A stretch of 64,000 bases of DNA from contig NZ_CP119787.1 of the NCBI RefSeq assembly GCF_029338255.1, forward strand, positions 372,001 to 436,000, written 5' to 3'. The position numbers and the translations under genes were made by a program. The stretch is from Haloarcula halobia. GTDB lineage: Archaea > Halobacteriota > Halobacteria > Halobacteriales > Haloarculaceae. Position 1 is the first letter of the stretch. Every line of letters starts with the position of its first letter. Below are positions 23,767 through 32,102 of this stretch, piece by piece. Below the pieces are notes generated by a model, which saw only the letters and a list, made by a program, of their open reading frames with translations, was not told the DNA's origin and did no database searches.

Positions 23767-25152
23767 TTACTTCTTCTTGCGGAGTTTCCGGTAGAGGTAC
23801 GCGAGGCCGATCCCACCGGCGATGAGGGCCGGAATCGACGCCGAGTCGGCGGCCTTCGACGCCTGTCGCCGGACCGTCTCCCCGACCGACGACCCCTCGT
23901 CGATGAGTTCGAGGATGGCGTCGGTGTCGTTGGGCACGGGTTCGGGGTCGTTGCCCGCCTCGGCGGCCGCGTCGGGGTCTTTCAGCAGGTGGCCGGTCGT
24001 GAGACAGACCACCGATTCGTCGTCCTCGACGTCACCCCGGTCGCGGAGTTTCCGGAGGGCGGCCACGGACGCGGCGGAGGCGGGTTCGACGCCCACGCCC
24101 TCGCCGGCCAGGGCGCGCTGGGCCTCGGTGATCTCCTCGTCGGAGACGGCGACGGCGGTGCCGCCGGTCTCGCGGATTCCGGGCAGGGCCTTCGGGGCGT
24201 TGACCGGGTTGCCGATGCGAATGGCCGTCGCGCGCGTCTCGACGTCCTCCCAGCGGCGGGTCTCGTCGTACCCCTCCTCGATGGCCTCGACCATCGGCGC
24301 GGCGCCCTCGGCCTGTGCGCCGGTGAGTTTCGGCACCTGGTCTTCGGTGATGGCTCCGGACTTGACGAGTTCGCGGAAGCACTTGTACAGCGCCGCGGTG
24401 TTGCCGGCGTTGCCCACCGGGAGGACGATGCGGTCCGGGTACTCGCCGTAGTCGGCGTAGTGTTCCTCCATGATCTCGAGGCCGATGGTCTTCTGGCCCT
24501 CCAGGCGGAAGGGGTTCAGCGAGTTCAGGAGGTAGGCTTCCCCGCGCTGGGCGAGGTCCTGCACGCGGTCGAGACACTGGTCGAAGTTGCCGTCGACCTC
24601 GAGGATGCGGGCCTGGTGGAGCGCGGCCTGGGCGATCTTCCCGGCAGCGACCTTGCCGGCGGGCAGGAGCACGAGCGTCTCCATCCCGCCGCGGCTGCCG
24701 TAGGCAGCGAGTGCCGCGGAGGTGTTTCCGGTCGACGCGCAGGCCAGGCGGTCGACGCCGACCTCCTGAGCGACGCGGACGCCGACGGTCATCCCGCGGT
24801 CCTTGAACGACCCCGTGGGGTTCATCCCCTCGTGTTTGACCCGGAGGCTCTTCACGCCGGTCTCGTCCTCGAGTCGGGGGACGCGGTGCAGCGGCGTGTT
24901 CCCCTCGGGCAGCGAGACACCCTCGTCGAAGGGCAGTGCCGCCCTGTAACGCCAGACGCCGTCGCCCTCGCCCTCGAAGTCCTCGAAGGTCGGCAGGTCG
25001 GCGTAGCGCGCCTCGAGCAGTCCGTCACAGGACTCGCAGGTGTAGATGACGTCGTCGAAGGGGGCGAAAGTCTCGCCACACTCGATGCAGGCGAGCCAGA
25101 CGCCGTCGTCGGCTTCCGGAGGTACCTCGTCGGTGAGTTGCAGGTCGGCCAT
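23767..25152 (-). CDS. thrC: Threonine synthase with C-terminal membrane-like extension
   Basis: From MADLQLTDEVPPEAD the protein has 461 residues. An N-terminal zinc-ribbon-like CIECGETF and CESCDG segment precedes the PLP domain. The PLP lysine is in NPTGSFKDRGM and the phosphate loop is ASTGNTSAALAAYG. It converts O-phosphohomoserine to threonine. The last about 60 residues are unusual: after an acidic linker they end in a hydrophobic stretch (SIPALIAGGIGLAYLYR) and a basic KLRKKK tail, which looks like a membrane anchor. The usual archaeal enzyme stops before this. Confidence 0.9.
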   Translation of the reverse strand: MADLQLTDEVPPEADDGVWLACIECGETFAPFDDVIYTCESCDGLLEARYADLPTFEDFEGEGDGVWRYRAALPFDEGVSLPEGNTPLHRVPRLEDETGVKSLRVKHEGMNPTGSFKDRGMTVGVRVAQEVGVDRLACASTGNTSAALAAYGSRGGMETLVLLPAGKVAAGKIAQAALHQARILEVDGNFDQCLDRVQDLAQRGEAYLLNSLNPFRLEGQKTIGLEIMEEHYADYGEYPDRIVLPVGNAGNTAALYKCFRELVKSGAITEDQVPKLTGAQAEGAAPMVEAIEEGYDETRRWEDVETRATAIRIGNPVNAPKALPGIRETGGTAVAVSDEEITEAQRALAGEGVGVEPASAASVAALRKLRDRGDVEDDESVVCLTTGHLLKDPDAAAEAGNDPEPVPNDTDAILELIDEGSSVGETVRRQASKAADSASIPALIAGGIGLAYLYRKLRKKK

Positions 25153-25206
25153 TGTCGGTGCCACGGCGCGGGGAACAAAAAGTCGGGCGGTTGCCGGCCG
25201 GACCGT

Positions 25207-25587
25207 TCAGGCCGCGTCGAACCGGTCGATCTGCTCGTGGACGGCCTCGGCCCACTCGTTTAGCGTCTCGTGCATCAGGTCGCGGGCCTCCTCGAGCGGC
25301 GTCGCGGTGTACTGGTAGACGTGGCCGCCGCCGTCGAGCAGGCGCCGCCGGCGCTTCGCGAGGGACTTCTCGCGGAGCGTCGACAGCGACCGGTTGACGT
25401 TCGACCGGTCCCGGTCGAGCTCGTTTGCGAGCTCCTCGACGGTGCTGCCCGGATTCGACAGCAGCGTCTGGTAGGTCCGTACCTCGTGAGACTGGATGCC
25501 GAAGACACACGCCATCACCTCGTCGAGCGAGGGGTCGTCGTCGACCATGAGTTCGCGGAACCGGTTCGGTGAGGGGTTGACTGCCAT
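25207..25587 (-). CDS. TrmB-like winged-helix transcription regulator
   Basis: This 126-residue protein has HTH elements in E-V-R-T-Y-Q-T-L-L, then G-S-T-V-E-E-L-A-N-E-L-D-R-D-R-S-N-V-N-R-S-L-S-T-L-R, with a basic wing (KRRRRLLDGGGHVYQYTATP) and a C-terminal helix for dimerisation. It resembles the short TrmB/MarR-type haloarchaeal regulators. Lying 54 bp upstream of thrC on the same strand, it may control amino-acid genes nearby, but no ligand domain is visible. Confidence 0.75.
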   Translation of the reverse strand: MAVNPSPNRFRELMVDDDPSLDEVMACVFGIQSHEVRTYQTLLSNPGSTVEELANELDRDRSNVNRSLSTLREKSLAKRRRRLLDGGGHVYQYTATPLEEARDLMHETLNEWAEAVHEQIDRFDAA

Positions 25588-25660
25588 GTGGGTACAGTAG
25601 CACCGCGTGCCGCATAAACGGGGTCGTTACCCGGAGCTCACCTGGTCGGGGCCTCCGGGA

Positions 25661-25891
25661 TCAGGCCTGCGCGTAGCCCTGTCGTTCGAGACAGGTCCGC
25701 ATCTCGTCGCGGCTCTCGTGTTTGTGGAGCCGGGTGGGTGTATCGCAGTACCAGACGTCGTCGTACCGGAGCGTGACCTCGTGGGAGCCACCGAGGAACT
25801 CCGTCGTGACGACGACCCGGCGGCCGCCCTCGAGCACGTCGAGTATCTCCTCGACGTCGGCTTCGCCGGCCTCGATTTCGAGCGGGTCCAT
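25661..25891 (-). CDS. Hypothetical small protein
   Basis: This 76-residue acidic protein starts MDPLEIEAGEADVEEIL. The pattern GGRRVVVTTEFLGGSHEVTLRYDDVWYCDTPT suggests a small beta sheet, followed by LHKHESRDEMRTCLERQGYA. I believe it belongs to a small haloarchaeal family of unknown function. No metal-binding cluster apart from two separated cysteines. Confidence 0.6.
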   Translation of the reverse strand: MDPLEIEAGEADVEEILDVLEGGRRVVVTTEFLGGSHEVTLRYDDVWYCDTPTRLHKHESRDEMRTCLERQGYAQA

Positions 25892-26092
25892 CGCGCGTCT
25901 CTACCGCCGCCAGGCTAATAGTACCCACCCTGACCTGTCAGCCGCGGCTGTGTGCGTTGACCGGGCAGGCACATCGCCGCCACACCGGTATGTGTCGCGA
26001 GCCGTCCCGGTATGTAACCGCTTCCGGTGGGTGTACGCCGCCCACCCTGTCGGGGCACCACTTTTGAACGGAGCGGTGAAGCCAGACCTACG

Positions 26093-28153
26093 ATGTACGA
26101 CAGACGGACGATACTCGCGGGGACGTTCGGTGCACTCGCGGGCCTGGCGGGGTGTCAAGCGCCCGGGAGCGCCGGCGACGAGAACACCCCCACGGGTACG
26201 GCACGCGACGGCGCGACGGGAGCGACAGACACCGCGACGGCGGCTGACGTCGACTACGGCGGCTGGTTCGCCGACACGAGCAACTTCGACGGGACGGTCG
26301 ACCGGACCGGGCAGTCCTCGGTCACCGTCTCGGTCGGCACGTCGGGCAACGGCGGCGCGTTCGCCTTCGACCCGCCGGCGGTCCACGTCGATCCGGGGAC
26401 CACCGTCACCTGGGAGTGGACGGGCGAGGGCGGCGCCCACAACGTCGTCGCCCAGGACGACTCGTTCCGGAGCGGCGACCCGGTCGGTGAGTCGGGGACG
26501 ACGTTCGAACGCACCTTCGAGAGCCCCGGGACGACGAAGTACTTCTGCTCGCCCCACGACTCGCTGGGGATGCGCGGCGCGGTGGTCGCCGGCGACCCGT
26601 CGGGCGGGTCCGGTAGCCAGGCAGCCACCTACGACTTCGCGGCGGCGACGTTCGACGCCTACTGGTACTCGCTGTACAACATGTCGACGAACATCGCGAT
26701 GAGCGGGAACGGCGTCCCGTTCCCCCTGAACGACCAGATGGCACAGCTCAGAGATCAGCGGCTCCCGGCGATGCTCGAGACCGCCGGCGACGAAGGGCCG
26801 CCCATCCGGAACCCGAACCTCTCGTTGGCGGCATTCACCGAGGGCGACCCCCACTTCACGCAGCGACCGGACTTCGGGGGCGAGTCCGGGCGGCCCGACG
26901 CCGAGACGCTGGCGTGGGACCCCGAGCAGTCCTCCGGTATCGTCAGCCCGTCCTCGCTCGCGTGGACCCACCTGAAGGGCGTCACCTGGGCGAAGAACTT
27001 CCAGGCGCACTTCGACCTGTTGCCCGACGAGATACAGCCACAGTTCCGCGCGCAACTGCTGGCGACGCTGGCACAGGTGGGCATCAACGCGGCCGTCCTG
27101 GTCGGTGGTTCGCGGGGCAACGGCGCGCTCACCCACGGCGACAGCTTCGAGTTCCTCTCGGAGTACCGGCCGGCCGCGGGGGAGATCGTCGACGGGACGA
27201 GACGGCCCCACCACCACGCGGCGATGCTGTGGTTCCTCTCGGACATGACCAGCCTCGCCCAGAACGGGTGGTTCGGGTACGAGAACCCGCGCCCCCTGCT
27301 CCCGCGGGAGGCCGGCGCCGACGCCGTCTTCGACCCGCCGGTGGGCATCCAGGAGATAACGGACGGCGTCGCCGAGACGACGATGGGCCTGTTCGACCCG
27401 GCAACGGTGGCCCAGCAGGAATCGACCCGCTCGGTCGGGCTGTTGCTCGGCGCGGTGGGGTACTACGGCCCCCAGGCCGGGAGCGGCGAGTCGCGGTCGG
27501 CCGCCGCCGACTACGCGAACGGTCTCGCCGGGGTCATCGAGACGAACCTCGCCGGCAACGGTAAGGTCACGAACGGCGCCGCCAACCAGGCCGCCACGCA
27601 GGGCACCGTCGCCCAGGGGCTGCTGTGGGCCTCACAGCTCGACGGCGTGGACTACGAGGACACCGCCAGCGACGTCGTCGGCTACCTGGTCGACGAGCTG
27701 TGGCACGCCGACGCCGGCACGTTCGCCTCCGGGAGCGGTGACTCGACGTACACCATCACGGCCCGCGACGCGGGCGACATCACCGGCGGGCTCAATGCGG
27801 CCGACGCCGTCCTCGGGAACACCGAGGTGCGCCCGCTGTTCGCCGAGTTCTTCGACGCGACGTTCAACCGCGGCCGGCTCCAGCGCGCCCAGCGCCCGCC
27901 GTCGGTGAGCCAGTCCAACCCCGACGAGCCGCCCCTGCCCCCGGAGGCCGGCGGCGAGTTCGGGCAGGCCGCCGTCTACAACGGCGAAGTCGAGTACGAC
28001 ATCGGTGCCGGCGAGTGGTCGGTGACCGACGACCGGTTTTACACCGCCGACGCGCTCTATCTGGCCAACCAGGACATCTGGGTCGGGAACTGGGGCGGCG
28101 AGTTCTACCAGGGTCGCGGGGTCCCCGGCACCAGCGACGAACCGCCGCGCTGA
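26093..28153 (+). CDS. Exported halocyanin-domain fusion lipoprotein
   Basis: This 686-residue protein starts MYDRRTILAGTFGALAG. A signal peptide with lipobox LAGC puts the lipid-modified Cys at residue 21. A Thr/Gly/Asp linker follows. A type I copper domain spans about 75-170: the His of GGAHNVVAQDD, then Y-F-C-S-P-H-D-S-L-G-M, carry the His, Cys, His and Met copper ligands. The remaining about 500 residues are largely helical with no family I know (for example SLAWTHLKGVTWAKNFQAHFD, RRPHHHAAMLWFLSDMT). The copper site implies electron transfer outside the cell membrane, possibly to the C-terminal domain. Confidence 0.8.
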   Translation: MYDRRTILAGTFGALAGLAGCQAPGSAGDENTPTGTARDGATGATDTATAADVDYGGWFADTSNFDGTVDRTGQSSVTVSVGTSGNGGAFAFDPPAVHVDPGTTVTWEWTGEGGAHNVVAQDDSFRSGDPVGESGTTFERTFESPGTTKYFCSPHDSLGMRGAVVAGDPSGGSGSQAATYDFAAATFDAYWYSLYNMSTNIAMSGNGVPFPLNDQMAQLRDQRLPAMLETAGDEGPPIRNPNLSLAAFTEGDPHFTQRPDFGGESGRPDAETLAWDPEQSSGIVSPSSLAWTHLKGVTWAKNFQAHFDLLPDEIQPQFRAQLLATLAQVGINAAVLVGGSRGNGALTHGDSFEFLSEYRPAAGEIVDGTRRPHHHAAMLWFLSDMTSLAQNGWFGYENPRPLLPREAGADAVFDPPVGIQEITDGVAETTMGLFDPATVAQQESTRSVGLLLGAVGYYGPQAGSGESRSAAADYANGLAGVIETNLAGNGKVTNGAANQAATQGTVAQGLLWASQLDGVDYEDTASDVVGYLVDELWHADAGTFASGSGDSTYTITARDAGDITGGLNAADAVLGNTEVRPLFAEFFDATFNRGRLQRAQRPPSVSQSNPDEPPLPPEAGGEFGQAAVYNGEVEYDIGAGEWSVTDDRFYTADALYLANQDIWVGNWGGEFYQGRGVPGTSDEPPR

Positions 28154-28415
28154 CGCCCGTTCCCCTGTGAACAGTTGGCAAACGTATCGGAAAGGGTAAC
28201 GTTTCGGGTGGAACCACAGTCGCCACGCTGTGCGAGTTCGTGCTCGACGATCGTCCGCAGTCCCGCACGGAACGGGCGGTGGTCCGGACCGAGCGGCGCG
28301 GCGGCCGTCGCGGGGTCGCCGACGGAGGTGACGCCGGCGGGACGGATGACGGTGCCTGCCGTCACCCGGGAGTCGAACCACAAACCCCACAACGGACCGC
28401 GACGGCAGTCCGGCT

Positions 28416-28694
28416 ATGGCCAGGACCGTCCACGAGCTGCGAAACGAGATTCGAACGTCCGTGGGGCGCTTCGAGCGGGAGGTATCCTCCGGGTTCACCA
28501 AGGAGACGCTGGCGGCCGTCTGCGAGGCCGTCGGTTACGAGATCGACACCGATCGCCTCCCGTCCAAACCCCGGATGCGGGCCGGCATCCTCTGGAGGGT
28601 CGGCGAACTCGAGACCGACGACCCCGCGAAGGCCGACGGGGCCTTCCGGAAGGCCCAACTCGAGGCTATCACGGACGCGTTGCGTGGGGAGTGA
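28416..28694 (+). CDS. Hypothetical haloarchaeal protein
   Basis: This 92-residue protein starts MARTVHELRNEIRTSVGRF. It is mostly helical (FTKETLAAVCEAVGYEID, MRAGILWRVGELE, AFRKAQLEAITDAL) with a charged surface. No motif of known function. The 262-bp gap before it, after the halocyanin-fusion gene, contains no evident gene. Confidence 0.6.
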   Translation: MARTVHELRNEIRTSVGRFEREVSSGFTKETLAAVCEAVGYEIDTDRLPSKPRMRAGILWRVGELETDDPAKADGAFRKAQLEAITDALRGE

Positions 28695-28848
28695 GCACTG
28701 GCCACGAGATCAAGGGCCGAATTTTTTCGTCGTATTTACTCCCATATTCCGAACAAACTTCTATTTTTTCTACATTTACATCGTAACATGCTAGTATAAT
28801 ACCCAGTAAAACTTAATATCCTGTGCCGAGGGGATTGGAACGTCGGAG

Positions 28849-29028
28849 ATGTCACTCAAATCGTTCACGGCCGCGCTGACGCTGTACGAGAGCCAGACAC
28901 TCACGCTCGAGCAGGCCGCGACGCACGGCGGCGTCACGGTGTCGAGGTTCGAGACGGCCCTCCAGGCACGTGGGATTCCGGTCCGCGAGACCGGACGGAA
29001 CCGGGCGAGCGCGCAGACGGCGAAGTAG
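28849..29028 (+). CDS. Small HTH protein, 59 residues
   Basis: From MSLKSFTAALTLYESQTLTL the 59-residue frame closes with TAG at 29026. LEQAATHGGVTVSRFETALQARGIPVRE has the shape of a single HTH, as in UPF0175 and DUF7317 type haloarchaeal antitoxin-like proteins. A TATA-like ttaatatc about 25-30 bases upstream supports expression. No toxin partner is adjacent. Confidence 0.6.
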   Translation: MSLKSFTAALTLYESQTLTLEQAATHGGVTVSRFETALQARGIPVRETGRNRASAQTAK

Positions 29029-29098
29029 CCCCACTGCGATACGGGGTGGGCTAGCAATCGGCGCAAGTTCTATTGCCCGGTCGACCGGGGGTGAGAGT

Positions 29099-29842
29099 AT
29101 GGGAGCGACACCGCTTGCAGGACAGGCCGTACTGATTACGGGCGCGAGTTCGGGCATCGGCGCGGCGACGGCCCGCCGGGTCGCCGCCGACGGGGGCGAC
29201 GTGGCGTTGCTCGCCCGCCGCGAGGGGCGCCTCGAGGACCTTGCCGACGAGGTGGCCGACGCCCACGACGTCAGGGCCCACGTCGTCCCGGCGGACGTGA
29301 GCGACCCGGCGGCGATGACGGCGGCCGTCGAGTCGACCGTCGAGACGCTCGGGTCGCTCGACGGCGTCGTCGCCAACGCCGGCCTCGGGCGCGGGGACGA
29401 GGTCGAGACGATGACCGACGACGACTACCGGACGATGATGGACGTCAACGTCGACGGCGCGTTCTACACCGCCCGCGAGGCCCTGCCGTACCTCGGCGAG
29501 GCGGCCGGGAACATGGTCTTCATCGGGAGCTTCGCCGGCCAGTACCCCCGTCCGGCCAACCCCGTCTACGCCGCCACGAAGTGGTGGGTCCGCGGGTTCG
29601 CGATGAGTCTGGCCGCCCAGGTCGGCGACGAGGACGTGGGCGTCACCGTCGTCAACCCCGCGGAGGTCCGCTCGGAGTTCGGCAGCGAGGACGGCGAGGC
29701 CTTCGAGGAACGGTTCGAACCCGGCGAGGTGACCGAACCGGAGGAGGTGGCCGACGCCGTCGCCTTCGCGCTCGCCCAGTCGCCGCCGACGATGGTCAAC
29801 GAACTGGACGTCTACCGCCGGGACAAGTTCGCGCACTTCTAG
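29099..29842 (+). CDS. Short-chain dehydrogenase/reductase
   Basis: This 247-residue protein starts MGATPLAGQAVLITGASSGIG. TGASSGIG is the cofactor-binding glycine motif, NAG is present in VVANAGLGRG, the catalytic Ser is in IGSFAGQ, and Y-A-A-T-K supplies the active-site Tyr and Lys. Arg residues after strand 2 (LLARREGRLE) favour NADP(H). The substrate is unknown. The start is set by the glycine-motif spacing; the upstream in-frame sequence is not protein-like. Confidence 0.88.
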   Translation: MGATPLAGQAVLITGASSGIGAATARRVAADGGDVALLARREGRLEDLADEVADAHDVRAHVVPADVSDPAAMTAAVESTVETLGSLDGVVANAGLGRGDEVETMTDDDYRTMMDVNVDGAFYTAREALPYLGEAAGNMVFIGSFAGQYPRPANPVYAATKWWVRGFAMSLAAQVGDEDVGVTVVNPAEVRSEFGSEDGEAFEERFEPGEVTEPEEVADAVAFALAQSPPTMVNELDVYRRDKFAHF

Positions 29843-30144
29843 ACCACGTTTTACTTCGTCGGGTCGTTCGCTCCGCTCACGACCACTCCTCGCAAAAACG
29901 TGGGGAGAAACTGCCGGACCCGAACGAAGTGAGGGTCCGGAGAAACGGCTCGCTGCGCTCGCCGTATGCTGGTTACCCGCTACGCTTGTTCTGCCAGCCA
30001 CACCAGCAGCCCCTTCTGGGCGTGCAACCGGTTCTCCGCCTGGTCCGTCACCCACTTTTTCCGCGTCGGGTGTCCTCGCTCGCTGCGGACACTATTCGCG
30101 CAAAAACATGGGGAAAAAGCCGCTCACTCCGTTCGCGCCCCTCG
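29843..30144. repeat. 302-bp intergenic region holding a duplicate of the argF 3' end
   Basis: 29990-30046 (57 bp) is identical to 30152-30208, the last codons of argF. Reading leftward it encodes DQAENRLHAQKGLLVWLAEQ, as at the true C-terminus. Both copies are followed on their left by the related sequence cgcaaaaac[ag]tgggga. A tandem duplication of about 160 bp that later diverged is the simplest reading. No other gene is seen. Confidence 0.8.
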
Positions 30145-31035
30145 CTATTGCTCTGCCAGCCACACCAGCAGCCCCTTCTGGGCGTGCAACCGGTTCTCCG
30201 CCTGGTCCCACACGATGGCGTTGTCGCCCTCGACGACCTCGTCGGTGACCTCCTCGCCGCGGTGGGCCGGGAGACAGTGCATCAGTCTGCGGTCGCCAAG
30301 CAGGTCCGACGTCACCTGGAAGCCGTCGAACGCCGCGAGCTTCTCCTCGCGGCGGTCCTCCTGGCCCATGCTGACGAACACGTCGGTGTAGACCACGTCG
30401 GCACCCGCGACGGCCGCCTGGGGGTCGTGAGTCGTCTCCGGAGCGTCGCCGAGTTCGGCGGCCCTCTCGAGGACGTCGTCGTCGACCTCGTAGCCCTCGG
30501 GCGTGGCGACGGTGAGGTCGATACCGGTCATGGCCGCGCCCAGCACGAACGACTGGCAGACGTTGTTCCCGTCGCCGACCCAGGCGACGCCGACGTCGAA
30601 GTCGCCGAACTGCTCGCGGATGGTCAGCAGGTCGGCCAGCGTCTGGCAAGGGTGGGCGTCGTCGGTCAGGGCGTTGATGACCGGCACGTCGGCGTACGCG
30701 GCCAGTTCCTCGACGTCCGCGTGGTCGTAGACGCGCGCCATGACGAAATCGACGTAACGGGAAAGCGCCCGCGCGGTGTCCTTGACCGGTTCGCCGTGAC
30801 CCAGATGGATGTCGTCGGGCCCCAGGAAGATCGCGTGGCCGCCGAGCTGGGTCATCCCCGTCTCGAAGGAGACGCGGGTCCGGGTCGAAGGCTTCTCGAA
30901 TATCATCCCCAGCGTCTGCTGGTCGAGCAGGTCGTTGCGCGTGGCCGGCCCGGTGCCGGCCTTCATGTCGGCGGCACGGTCCAGCACGGCGTGCAGTTCG
31001 TCGGTCGTGAGGTCGTCGACGTCGAGTAGGTGCAT
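30145..31035 (-). CDS. argF: Ornithine carbamoyltransferase
   Basis: This 296-residue protein starts MHLLDVDDLTTDELHAVL. The carbamoyl-phosphate motif STRTRVSFE, ornithine-binding HPCQTLADLLT and active-site HCLPAHRGEE are all present. It makes citrulline from ornithine and carbamoyl phosphate. It is the last gene of the leftward arginine operon, five bases after argE. The last 57 bp are duplicated downstream. Length is slightly shorter than many OTCases, as is common in haloarchaea. Confidence 0.95.
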   Translation of the reverse strand: MHLLDVDDLTTDELHAVLDRAADMKAGTGPATRNDLLDQQTLGMIFEKPSTRTRVSFETGMTQLGGHAIFLGPDDIHLGHGEPVKDTARALSRYVDFVMARVYDHADVEELAAYADVPVINALTDDAHPCQTLADLLTIREQFGDFDVGVAWVGDGNNVCQSFVLGAAMTGIDLTVATPEGYEVDDDVLERAAELGDAPETTHDPQAAVAGADVVYTDVFVSMGQEDRREEKLAAFDGFQVTSDLLGDRRLMHCLPAHRGEEVTDEVVEGDNAIVWDQAENRLHAQKGLLVWLAEQ

Positions 31036-31040
31036 CGTCT

Positions 31041-32102
31041 TCAGTCCTCCAGGAGGCGTTCGGTGACGTCGGTCAGAACGCTGACCGAGCGGTCGTACTC
31101 CGCGAGTTCGATGTGTTCGTCGGGCGCGTGGTCCAGGTCGGAGTCGCCCGGGCCGTAGGTGACCATCGGGCAGTCCCAGGCCTTCGCGTAGACGTTCATG
31201 TCGCTGGTGCCGGTCTTGCGCAGCATGTGCGGTTCGCCGCCGTGCTGGCGGATGGTCGCCCGGAAGGCCCGCGCGACCGGCGTCCGGGGGCTCTGCATCA
31301 CGGGTTCGACCTGGTCGTTCCAGTTGACCGTGCCGTTCTCGAGGTAGCCGTCGGCGATCTCGCGGATCTCGTCGGTCGTGTACTCCGGTGGCACCCGCAA
31401 CTGGACCTCCATCGTCGTCTCGACGGAGAGGCCGTCCTCGGAGATACCGCCGTCGATGTCGACGGGCTTGCAGGTCACCCGCTCGAAGACGGGCATCCAC
31501 TCGTCGGGGTCGAACTCGGCCTCGACGGCCGACCACCAGTCGATGGCGTCCTGGATGGCGTTGTTCTCCGGCCGCGAGGAGTGACCCGACTCGCTGGTGG
31601 CGACGTAGGTGCCACCGAGCAGGCCCCGGTAGCCCAGCGTGATGCCCTCCCAGCCCGAGGGTTCGCCGTTGATGACGGCGTCGGGTGCCGACTCGCGGTC
31701 CTCGACGAGGTACCGCCCCCCGGTCGAGTCGACTTCCTCCATGACGACGCCGGCGAAGGAGGCGCCCGTACGAACGGCCGCGACGGCCATCGCACACAGC
31801 GGTCCCTTCGCGTCGACGGAGCCACGGCCCCAGAGCACGTCGCCCTCGTCGCCGTCCTCGACGCGGACCGGGATATCGCCCGGCACGGTGTCGACGTGGG
31901 AGGTCAGGAGGACGCCGTCGTCGGCCGGGGCGCGGACGTTGCCGACCTCGTCGATCCACACCTCGCGGCCGTGGGCCTCGAAGAACTCGGCGAGGTACGC
32001 CGCCGCGTCACCCTCGTCTCCCGAGACGGAGGGAGTGCGGACGACGTCTTCGAGGAGTTCGCGGGCCTCGCCGTCGACCTCGCGGGTCTGGGCCTCGCTC
32101 AT
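31041..32102 (-). CDS. argE: [LysW]-ornithine/lysine hydrolase
   Basis: This 353-residue M20-family metallopeptidase has metal ligands in LLTSHVDTVPGD, GRGSVDAKGPL (Asp plus general-base region EEVDSTGG) and the late HAPDEHIEL. It matches LysK/ArgE, which releases ornithine (or lysine) from the C-terminal Glu of LysW. The start overlaps the argD stop by four bases (32099-32102). Because LysW is encoded in this operon, the substrate is the carrier-bound form rather than N-acetylornithine. Confidence 0.9.
   Translation of the reverse strand: MSEAQTREVDGEARELLEDVVRTPSVSGDEGDAAAYLAEFFEAHGREVWIDEVGNVRAPADDGVLLTSHVDTVPGDIPVRVEDGDEGDVLWGRGSVDAKGPLCAMAVAAVRTGASFAGVVMEEVDSTGGRYLVEDRESAPDAVINGEPSGWEGITLGYRGLLGGTYVATSESGHSSRPENNAIQDAIDWWSAVEAEFDPDEWMPVFERVTCKPVDIDGGISEDGLSVETTMEVQLRVPPEYTTDEIREIADGYLENGTVNWNDQVEPVMQSPRTPVARAFRATIRQHGGEPHMLRKTGTSDMNVYAKAWDCPMVTYGPGDSDLDHAPDEHIELAEYDRSVSVLTDVTERLLED

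Noticed and set aside
22822-25263. 813-residue forward frame opposite the DUF4166 and thrC genes
   Set aside because: It is antisense to clear families, has mirror codon bias typical of high-GC shadow frames, and shows no domain.
28105-28392. 95-residue reverse frame after the halocyanin-fusion gene
   Set aside because: It overlaps the 3' end of that gene, has weak composition and no recognisable pattern.
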